The notes under the pieces: generated by a model
The model's database searches: none
The model's input: the letters and a program-made list of their open reading frames with translations, nothing else
Told to the model about the DNA's origin: nothing
Shown: positions 54,901 through 64,000 of the stretch, piece by piece
How the letters are laid out: every line of letters begins with the position of its first letter
Position numbering within the stretch: position 1 is the first letter of the stretch
NCBI GenBank assembly: GCA_001632425.1
Contig: KV425561.1
Coordinates: 1-64,000, forward strand
DNA from: Neolentinus lepideus HHB14362 ss-1
Taxonomy: Eukaryota; Basidiomycota; Agaricomycetes; Gloeophyllales; Gloeophyllaceae
Length of the DNA: 64,000 nucleotides
Reading direction: 5' to 3'
Position numbers and translations under genes: made by a program

Positions 54901-55625
54901 ATAGGACAAGGCTGGTACATTATGGTCAGCGCGAGAGAAATCTTTAAGAAAACAATTTGACATGCCGATTGTTCTTGTCGACGACCAAAGATCCGTCTGG
55001 GCAAATACTCGCGCAACCCCTCTTGATACATCCCCCGCAAGGAGCCTATCAAATCCGTTGTTCCCTCAGTCCTCGCAACATGGAATCATCATGACTGTAC
55101 ACACTTTACGGTCACATCGTACTTTCAGCCTATGGGATGTCACATCGAAAGGTACTCATTGTGCAAACACGAACTCACCTCCGGCATTCCGCGCACGACA
55201 TTGGTACCCGTCCTGGACGCTGACGCGTCCCTTTCTGCTTTCGCACTCTGCCTGATGGCTCGAGTATGAACTGCGCACCACCGAGATCTTCGGCCCTCGT
55301 TTCCATTCTGTTCGTTCGTCTTTACGATGAATTATCCGAAAGGCACCTCCTCTGAAAAATACCTTTGAATTTCACTGCGTATCAGTCCTAACAGGATGTG
55401 AAAGGATGTAGTTCCTCAGTCTAAAGATTACGTCTTGGCTGCATAAGCCATATGGAGATCTAAATTGTCTGCATCAATATCTTTGTAATCCTTCGTCTTA
55501 ACCCATTTGGACCGCAGATAGATCAAGCTGAAGCTCACCTCCTAACAGCAATTTCCTCTATGTTGTGTGTCATATGTGTTACTGAACGAGACTGAGAGAA
55601 ATGCTACCGCCAGTACCGGTCCGCT
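51955..55625 (-). repeat. Right arm of the large inverted duplication
   Basis: Reverse-complement counterpart of 46,808-50,530, carrying gene B with promoter and 3' flank. Together the arms form an imperfect palindrome of about 8.8 kb with a central unpaired spacer of about 1.4 kb. Copy-specific indels are visible near 53,290 (intron), 54,460 and 55,100. Confidence 0.85.
52057..55306 (-). CDS. Zn2Cys6 fungal transcription factor, copy B
   Basis: Near-identical paralogue of copy A in opposite orientation. The start METRAEDLGGAQFILEPSGR is followed by SCAECRR (first-exon end), LKVRCDRKAPCGGCIKRG and CASICPDG, so all six cysteines are kept. The GC-AG intron (54,912-54,965) and the 12-nt (54,456-54,467) and 10-nt (53,620-53,629) exons are conserved. 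The middle domain has SYGRPPSIDLQYIECGMP, as in A. The tail ends TWQSFVEQLRIQQF, with TGA at 52,057-52,059. I found no stop or frameshift, so both copies appear able to make protein. Differences from A are scattered single substitutions plus indels mostly in introns. It lies head to tail behind the older paralogue C. Confidence 0.9.
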
Positions 55626-55970
55626 ACACATGCTGTTTGCTCACAACATCCCTCCCGCGCATATTTATTTATGTCCACGGCTTCTTTCACACGTGTAGGA
55701 CACAGCTTTCTGATCTTCACCGCGTTGTGTCATAAATACTCATACATCATGGCGGCGTAGGAGCGAATTTCCGAGTCGGCCGCCCCGAAAGACCATCTGT
55801 GACATAGGCGCCGACGGCGAAAAAGCTTAGTTGAGTGGAGTGATTGCCCCAGGAATCGCATGATATAAGTACACAAGAGGAACGATAGTATACAAGGATC
55901 TAAAGTGCGATCTACGCCAGTTGCAATGAGCTCTGCCGAAAAGAACGTAGGGGACCTGGATATCCCCCGC
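55307..55970. other. Intergenic between paralogues C and B
   Basis: The right arm of the inverted duplication ends at about 55,625. The rest, to the C stop codon at 55,971, has no gene. It should hold the promoter of B and the 3' UTR of C. Confidence 0.55.
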
Positions 55971-58900
55971 TCAGAAGATGAAATCATTAACGCCCAACTG
56001 CTGCACAAAATTCTGCCAGGTCGAGTCCAGCGTCAAAGCATCAGCAGCATCAGCCGGAAAGTTGCCCAAGTCCATGCTGGCGGTACCGTTTGAGCTGACT
56101 GGGTCATGACCTCCATAAGTGATGAAGCGCCATTGGTCCCCTTCGTACGGACATATGTTCTCGGCAGTGGGTGTGTCGTACAACTCTTGAGTGTTGTTCA
56201 GGGACTCTCCAAGGCTCTCGAAATTCATGATGCCTTGCGTGAGCGTGGGGTGCGCGTTCTGCGGAATGTTGAGAAGTAGCGACGCATCTGCGGAGAGATT
56301 TGACATCGGCAGTGAAGGCTGCGTCTGGGTCTGGTCTTGAGCTTGATGTAGATGTTGGTGCTGATTTTGGTGTTGCGGTTGAGTTTGAGAAGACTGGGGA
56401 TGGACATAGTTTGTGTCCGCATATGCGGGAGTTGTGTAGGGGCATTGACATTCACTATCGCCCGAGATAAGCCGCGTCTTGCCCCCAAGTCGGTCCAGCT
56501 CGGTGATCACAGTCCGTTGATAGTACATTCTGTTGGATGCAGCATGAGCCAGGTTGTGGAGTTTATTCATCAGCTCCTGGGCCACGAAGTCAGCAACGAT
56601 AGGGATAAATCTATGAAGATAACAAACCTGCATCTGACTCAAAACAGAGTTCCTACTGGCCACCTTAGTGAAAAGCCCATGGGCAATCACGATCTGTTCA
56701 AGTGCCGACTTGGTGAGATTCACCGAGCAACATTTCGTCACCAGCAGACACATTACAATCTATGAGAAAATGGCATCAAATAGTTCGACAGCAGACTGTC
56801 GTACGCACTGCTCCTGAGAACAGATGTGACCACGCAATGGTCATCCTCGCCAATGGATCAGGGTGCAGATCGAATAAATCCCGCAGACCTATGATCAGTC
56901 GATAGGCAGACCGGTATGCGGCCATGACCGAAGTGCCGTATTTGTGTCTCAGAGGATCTTCCGGATTCTCTTGCAGCGCTTGAGAAAAGTAACCTCGGTG
57001 TAGGTAGAGAAGCGCTGTACGGGCGAACAGGATTAATGAAATAGATAAGCGAGGATTCGATTTACTACAACTCACTGGATTCCTTCTTATATAAAACGCT
57101 ACCTCGCTGTATAAACAAGTGCATCGGATCTGTGGATTTGAAGGACTGGCAAGTAGGCCGCAAATATAGGGGTACAGGATACTCTCGGACTTTCCTGTCG
57201 AGATCCAAGATGGTGGAGTATCCAGGCGCCTTAGCCCCGACAGCGACTGGTACAATAGCGTTGCGCAGCATGACAGTATATTGGATGTTCCACAGGTGAT
57301 CTGGAAAACGTCAGTGTCGGACATCAAGGTAAAATCAGCGGTCATTTACAGCCTATCGATACCGTGCCATCGTCACAAGTGTATCCAGAGTCGTCAGGTG
57401 GGAAATCGCACTCGACGAACTCCAGTGAGATTGTGGGCGGTCGACCAAATCCAAAACTCTATAAGGCATCCGTGGTCAAAAACACCATTATATCAGTTAG
57501 ACATCACCTACCAACCATGTATCCAGTACGAACAACTGCCAGAAGGCACGATTGCGCTTCTCACTTGTGTCTTTGTCCAAACCCCACCGACTACTTTTGA
57601 GATCTACGGAGACCAGAAGTTAAGGATCAACCTGACGGCGTAAGATGAGGGAAATACACACTAAGGCCGGTCTATGGAGGACAAAGCTGAGAATCAATAT
57701 ATGAATAATTGAAAGTAAACATACACTGTACGCGTGCTTCACAGCTATACCGCAATCAACCCAAGGCATACTTGTTCCTTCGAGTTCCAATATATCGAGA
57801 TATTGTACCATGTAAACCTGAGGAGATAGTCAAGCCTGTAGCCAGTCGCCGAACCGGGAGTAGAAAACCCACTCACGAGCGCTTGGATCCATAAAAGCGT
57901 CGTATCCCGTTCAGTCGACTTCAAATTTAGAGACACCCGAGCGAGCAAGTAGTATTCGTGTGCTTGGGGTATAAACGGCATATTTGTGAGGCTACCTACA
58001 ACACCGAAGGCGAATATGATGAAGAGTAAAGGGAGCGAGTCAGGAGCGTTTTGGGTCGGTGAACTGCGATAGGTAAATCGTGAGCAAAATCCTGATTGAT
58101 TCGCAACATCCCATGAGAACACTCTTACACATTTCCGTACACGCTAGGCAGGAGTTCATCGAACACTTGTTTTCGAGGAAGTGGCATATACCTGGTGGAA
58201 GGAGAATCAGCAGGCTATGCGATCTGAAACACTGCGAGCATGAACTCACATATATTTACCAGCGCTTAAGAAAGCCTCGCAAAGCCTATACGCCTCGTCA
58301 AGCGGAGGAAGTGCGACCTCAAGCTTTTTCTTGATACTATCATTCATCGCCACACTACTGCCGAAGCGACTTGGCGTAGCCGTTGCCGCAGCTCGCAGCT
58401 CTTCGTCCAGAGCGTTTGGACATACTCGGGGAGGGACTTGCCGCAGAAGGGCCTTCAGAGCATATTCATGAATGGAGGAATTGATCTAAGGTGGCACTCA
58501 GACGTACATGGGCTAGGAACTGAACACGAAACATTGTTAGAAACTGACGAGCCAAGAACTGACAACACTAGCCTCTGCGCGAGCGGTTGATCCATAGAAC
58601 TTCGCTTCGCCGCGAGGTCCCAGAGTAAGAGTCCCTAAATCAAGTGCTCGAAATTCAATCATATCCCAAAAGAACGTCTGCGAACCGAAAGCGTCAATTA
58701 AACTTCCATCCTCAGCTTGTGCTTGCACATTCTCCCGGGACTGGGGGCTGTTGGCGCTGTTGTTCGTATTTCCACCGGCAGACCTGCTCGAGGGCGTTTC
58801 CGTCCTGACCTCTCCATTTGTGCCGTTCGTAGCGGGGCTCTGACCGTTGAAATGTTCCAAGCGCTCGCGCAAGTTCTTTGACTCTTCCTCTGCCTCGCGC

Positions 58901-59383
58901 AGCCGTGCCCGAAGAAGGTCAATCTCATCATGCAGCTCCTCTGTATTTGCGAGGATTAACCTAAGGTGACGTTGATCCCAGATTAAATTAGAACAATCCT
59001 GAATGCCATACCGGTTATTTCGTCCCGCCACCAGTGATCCTTGGTTGGAATCGTGTAAGACATAATATCGCTTATATTCCAGAGTAAGGCTCAAAAGCAC
59101 CTTCTGGACATATAGCGGCACAACCTTTCTTCACGCAGGCCTCACAGGGCACCTACACCGGGCGGTACGGCGTTAAGCTTTCTGGAATATATGACACATG
59201 CTTTCACGTACCTTCCGGTCGCATCGCGTTTTTAAACTTACGGGGGTGCGTGATCAGACTGCATAATGCCCTTACAAGGCCGGTTAATGTGGCTTACCGA
59301 CGGCATTCCGCACAAGAGACTGGAACACGCCCAGGACGCTTGCGTTTTTCAGTTGGCTGCTTCCCGTTGTCGGTGTTCGTCAT
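55971..59383 (-). CDS. Zn2Cys6 fungal transcription factor, divergent paralogue C
   Basis: Same family and exon plan as A and B but clearly older. The start MTNTDNGKQPTEKRKRPGR leads into SCAECRRLKTRCDRKVPCEA and CVKKGCAAICPEG (six cysteines kept). Then come NTEELHDEIDLLRARL, the FGSQTFFWDM segment, and a 12-nt exon encoding FLAH (58,508-58,519) matching the A/B microexon. The middle domain includes PLLFIIFAFGVVGSL and LELEGTSMPWVDCGIAVK. The C-tail is Gln/His-rich and ends TWQNFVQQLGVNDFIF (stop 55,971-55,973). The intron that uses a GC donor in A and B has a normal GT donor here (GTATGG). The intron before the FLAH exon is ambiguous: GCTAGT or the later GTCAGT could be its donor. Confidence 0.88.
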
Positions 59384-59897
59384 CCAAACTCTTCCTTTCA
59401 CCTTCAAGCTGGTCGACTGCAGCTGTCAGAATCAAAGAGGTGGATGTTCAGACGTTCACTGTTCCATCACATTACGGCGGTGAACCCCCGCCGTAAGACA
59501 AGCGCTTTGTATTAGTAAGATGGCAGCCCATGCGCATCTAGAGCTTTGCAGCTAGACGTATGCCGGCATCAGTTGGATTTGTAGTAACACATGTTCGTCA
59601 AATTACGGAATGTGGAAGAGAGGACATTACACGATGAACTCCCTGGCGCAGTAACAAGGTTGCGGAATTATTTGCACGACAGTAGAACGGGGAGATGGGG
59701 GAAACTAGCTAGACGTCGTAAGGAGGTATCGTAAAAATGTTAGAGTCCAGTGTGCGAGGTAACTAGTACTACGATGAAGTTCTTGTCCTGAACTGATAAG
59801 GCAGACACACTCGGGCAAACAAGGTCCAGACAAAAATAAGGAAACAGTGATCAACGGAAAGTCGGACTCAACCTGTACAAGAATCACAGAGAGCACA
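59384..59897. other. Intergenic between chitin synthase stop and paralogue C start
   Basis: About 0.5 kb with no supported gene. It should contain the promoter of C and the chitin synthase 3' UTR. No repeat was noticed. Confidence 0.55.
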
Positions 59898-62800
59898 TCA
59901 CCGATATCCCTCATATCCACCACCATAACCGGGTTGTGGAGGCGCAGCACCAGGCGGGAGGCCGGTTGATTGTCGCGAGTAACGGTTCTGAGGGGGAGCC
60001 TGTGATGTCGGCCGTCTACCCTGCGGCCTTGAGACGCGACGTACACCATCAGGTCCCGAAACGGGCCCGTTGTCCATTAAGCTTATACCCCGCTGTCTAG
60101 CATTCGCTGGGGGTGCCAGCGCCTGCATATCCTCGGGCTCTGTAGAATAACCCTGGTGCTGCTCCCCGTACCCAACGGCCTGAGGCTGCGTGTTGTAGTA
60201 AGGGTTGAACGTCTCGCCAGGATGCTGACTGGACACAGTCATGCTGCGCAGGACGCCATTATTTCCAGCGGCCCGCGCTACTTGAGACTCAAAGGATGGT
60301 CCTTGGTAGCGTGCCATAGGCGACGGGAGGTGAGCATACGGGTCCTCCTGGGTCTCGTATGGCTGCTCCGCCGAAGGAGGACTGGATGTCAGACGGTGAC
60401 TCGAGCCATAGCCGTCCGATTGTGCCGAGTTGGTTTCATCGCTTGACCGAGCGGCTCCGGACATTAACGAAGACGAAGTCGTAGCAGGTGTAGCAGGCAT
60501 AGGCTTATTGACGGACAATGGTATTGGAAGCATGAGGAGTTGGTTGCTGTCATAACGCGGCCGTTGACCACCTCCACCGTAGTTCGAGTCATTGTAGGTA
60601 CTGGAGTCATAGTTTTGCGAAGGAGGCTGAGACGTTTCTGCAGACGAAACCATTGAGTACCTATTGGTGCTATCAGGCCTGTCATGCGGTTCAGTGACAT
60701 GCGATAATCATCAATTCACTACCACTCACCGTTTAGGAGAACTAGACCGTAGATCATTGAACGTCGAGTCTCTCGACTGCGTGCCACTCTTCCACCGCCT
60801 ATCACGCTCAAACTCTGCCCATCGCTTCATCAAGATATGCGACGAGTCGAACTCTCCCTCCTTATCACCATGGTCGCCACCCTTATCCCCAGCGACCTGC
60901 CGAGTCTGACCCCATGAGAAGTCGTCAAAGTGCCAGAACGAATACGCAGGAAGGATACCGTTCCATATCGGCAGCGAGATGAGATAGACTACCATCCAAC
61001 CAACATACGCGATCTTGCGAGACGTGATGACGATCAGCAAACCAGGAAGACCGAGTACGATCGCTAGCAGAATCAAGGGGATGGTCGTGTTCGGACCGCC
61101 AGGGATGATTGACGAAATGATCAAGTATAGCGTGAAACTGATGGCCGCAGGCAGCACGAGCGTTCCAGCAAGCTCCATTCCAACAACGAATTGCATGGAG
61201 AAACAGAACGTCCCACAGAGATCACGGACGAGGAGCAGCTCAGCCAAATTATGAACAGTGGAGTTGATCCAGCGACGACGTTGCGACAGCAGTACACGGA
61301 AGGTATCCGGTACGATGGTCTTGCAAACAGCCGAAGGCACGAACATGTTCTTGCGTTTGGGGAATGTCTTCAACAGGAGCGTCGTCAGGTACCGATCCTC
61401 TCCCAGGAGCAGCAGGTTCTTCTTGTGTAGTGTATCCACGATGTTCTCCGAGTAGTGCTCGACAATGTCGGGGTTAGCAAGGATGGGGACCCAGTATCCA
61501 GTAGTGCCCTTCGGCGCCTTGATGCGGTACATACTGAAACAACCTGGCAAACAAGTGACACCACCAAACATGGACTCGAATGCCTTGGTCAAATGGTGCG
61601 AGATGTAGTACTCGAAGACTAGGGAAATATATAAGTTCAGATCAAAGGAAAAGCGTCAGCGGATCGACACACCTTGAATCATAGTCACCCAAGTTTCCGC
61701 CTTGTTCGCAATCTTCGTCTCCCCGCAGAGGCCCATAATCTCCTCATCCTGCACCATCGCCGCGACCATGCGAGCCAGCGAATCCGGGAACACCTTCGTA
61801 TCCGCATCCACACAGAGCGCCATCTCATACCGATCCGGACTCACACCCGTCACCCGCCAAATCGAGTTGAAAAACTCATACTCCATCGTCGTCATCCGCT
61901 CGTCGAACATGACCTTCTGCAAAAACGACATCAAGACAATCTGCGAGTCGCGCTTGCCGCGATTACCCGGCTTCGCGTCGTTCACCTCGAGCGGGTTGCC
62001 GCACTTCGCCACCATCACGATCGGCACGCGCTGCTGCTTCGACATCTCTGTCGTCGCATCGTCATAGTCGTAGAAACCCGCAAACACCTTCGCCATATTG
62101 TGGCGTTTGTGCCCATCCGCGATGGCCACGTATGAGTGCGGCTCGACCTCGTTAGGCGGAATAATGAAGTCCTTCATCATCGTGAGGACGATATCCGGCG
62201 TAGTCATATCATTTCCAGCACCCTTGACCATGCCATCAGCGATAACCAAGATCATCTTGTGGCTGTTGGGGTAATCCGTAGTCGCCAAAGAGTCTAGCGT
62301 CGTCCGCAGACCCTCGACTGATTCGGAATAAGCCGTGACCAGACAGATGGTGTGTACGAGGGGGTAACCGAAGGGCTCATAGTCGGGAGGAGGTTGAGGA
62401 ACGACATTGTGCAGAGGGAAAGGGCACTGGCTATCCACAAACGAACCACGCGGAGAATCTAAAGATGTGGTGCTGCGAGACCTGCAACATCGCCCAATCA
62501 GCTGCGCTATGAATCGCCAAGACTGAAGACACTCACCCATAATACGTATTCCTCTTGTTATCCAACATCCCGTACGCAGTCGTCGGCCGCCCACCCATCT
62601 TAGTCAGAATATTATCCGCAGGCGTAAACCGACTCGTGCTAGGCAAAAAGCCCTTCTTGCCAACCTTCTTCGGCGCGAGCCCGTTCTTGTTCACATTCGG
62701 CCTGTACTGGCTGGGGGCCGGGCGGTAAATATCGTTCGTCCAGTTCTCAATCTCAGCTTGACGCTGCATACGCTGTTCGTACGTCTCATGCTTGAACGTA

Positions 62801-64000
62801 CCCAGTTTGCCGGAGAAGAACCACGCAAAGAGGACAGCCATTCCGAACCGGATCGCCACGACGCCGATGATGAAAATGAGGGAAAGGTAGAGCACAATTT
62901 GGGAGGCGACGCATCCAATAGTATTCGTGTCGATGAAACCAACGGTGACCACGTCCTGCAGGCATTGCGCAACTTTCTTCTGGTTAGTTCGCAGGAAGTA
63001 GCTAGTGAGATCGCGGGCGTTGTAGGTTCCGTTGGCGTACTTGAGTTCGTCAAAAATGGCAGGGTAGTTGACCTGAGCCTTGTTCAACCACTGCAGGAGA
63101 CCCAGATCAAGCACGTTTCTGGTTAAGAAAGTAAGATATCAAATGTTAAACAGCATGAAGATAACATTACGCACTGCTGGAAGACTACCAGGTTCCTCGA
63201 CGAATTCTTCAAATCATCCCAGGTATAATAAACCTGCCCCATGGCGTTCATCTGAGCAAGACCGCTCCTCGCGGTACTCGAGACATGACAATTTGTCGAG
63301 TCTTCGTACCCAGTCAAGTTCGCGGGGCTGGTGCCATACTGATTATAGATGTTGCACGGGAAATACCAGTCGAGATTGTGGCCGCTACCGGTTATACTTG
63401 AGCTGCTCGCCTTGGTAATCAAGCCCAGACAGTTCTGATTAACCTTTTGGAACATAAACGACGCGTCATTGCCGGCAAGTCCCCAACCGCCCTCCTCGAG
63501 GGGGTTCGACTGACCATCGAACATTGGCGGCGCGGAAGGGTGGTGGAACTTGGTAAAGTCATAGTCGTACCCGTGGATAATCACTGAGCCGTTGGTAATC
63601 TGTCCGGCATGATAGCGATTGGGAGGTTTCCCGCAAACCGTCTCTGTGAATCCGAAAGTGAGATAGCCGACGCCAGCCATGAGGACCATAATGAAACTGA
63701 TAAGTCCCATTTTCTCCCGCCATGCTCGTTGCGACTCAGGCGTCTTGATGCCTACACAATAATTCAGATAGGAAGATGCGAGACGCGGTATACAACTCAC
63801 CGCAGACTTGAAGGAGAAAACCAGGGACAAAACAAGTGAGGATATAGGAATAGATAAAAAACGCATCCTTGGGGCCCGGCCCTATATTGTCAAAACAACC
63901 TGTCCGCTGCTTCTTGCCACCCGGAGGCACATTTCCAGCACCCTGCGATTTTCGTCTGCGTAATGTACCCCTTCTGAATATTGCAAGGCCAGACTCTGGT
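59898..64000 (-). CDS. Chitin synthase, class IV (Chs3-like), N-terminus beyond window
   Basis: Chitin synthase polymerises GlcNAc from UDP-GlcNAc at the plasma membrane for the cell wall. The window holds all but the N-terminal part. In protein order: a basic segment ([11 protein letters not shown]) and a transmembrane pair ([40 protein letters not shown]). A lumenal domain with [15 protein letters not shown] follows, then another membrane helix. The catalytic glycosyltransferase domain has [16 protein letters not shown] (DxD-type), [10 protein letters not shown] and [14 protein letters not shown]-terminal membrane helices and [15 protein letters not shown] follow. The last exon encodes a Pro/Gln/Ser/Tyr-rich tail ending GYEGYR; stop 59,898-59,900. 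The FDDFSWG motif and layout point to class IV. It is partial because the sequence ends, not because of a lesion. Confidence 0.93.

Overview
The window is nuclear DNA of a filamentous fungus, most likely a mushroom-forming basidiomycete (Agaricomycetes). Evidence: dense genes on both strands, many introns of about 50-60 nt with GTRNGT/YAG borders (a few GC-AG), very short exons, and fungal families (Zn2Cys6 regulators, class IV-type chitin synthase, Snf1, dual-start histidyl-tRNA synthetase). I found no rRNA, CRISPR, operon or convincing tRNA gene. The genus cannot be fixed from the sequence alone.

Layout. 1-13.4 kb: Raptor/Kog1 (TORC1, minus), dynactin p150-Glued (plus), malic enzyme (minus). 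13.7-14.7 kb: an AT-rich segment bounded by a perfect 24-bp terminal inverted repeat, probably a non-autonomous DNA transposon. 14.9-25.1 kb: two-finger C2H2 protein (plus), adenosine kinase (minus), a direct repeat in a long spacer, a small acidic nuclear-type protein (plus), a short-chain dehydrogenase whose Rossmann glycine motif looks broken (minus), and a CorA-type magnesium transporter (minus). 26.1-36.7 kb: Snf1/AMPK catalytic subunit (minus), a 2.5 kb gene-poor gap, condensin SMC4 (plus). 36.9-46.6 kb: a CDK-like kinase (minus), a conserved-looking TPR-like protein (plus), a small type I membrane protein (minus), a spacer bounded by inverted copies of a roughly 90-bp repeat, histidyl-tRNA synthetase (plus), and an ankyrin protein (minus).

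46.8-59.4 kb is the most unusual region. Two nearly identical Zn2Cys6 transcription-factor genes (A plus, B minus) form a large inverted duplication: arms of about 3.7 kb, tail to tail, around a 1.4 kb spacer. The spacer carries a gene for a DUF3140-type protein, a family best known in bacteria. A third, older paralogue (C) lies directly behind B on the same strand. 59.9-64.0 kb is the C-terminal part of a chitin synthase that runs off the window.

Most genes are unrelated housekeeping genes. Raptor (TORC1) and Snf1/AMPK belong to opposing nutrient-signalling arms but are 20 kb apart with unrelated genes between, so I infer no cluster. All exon structures were read by eye from splice signals and protein-family continuity. 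Spans are start codon to stop codon and include introns.
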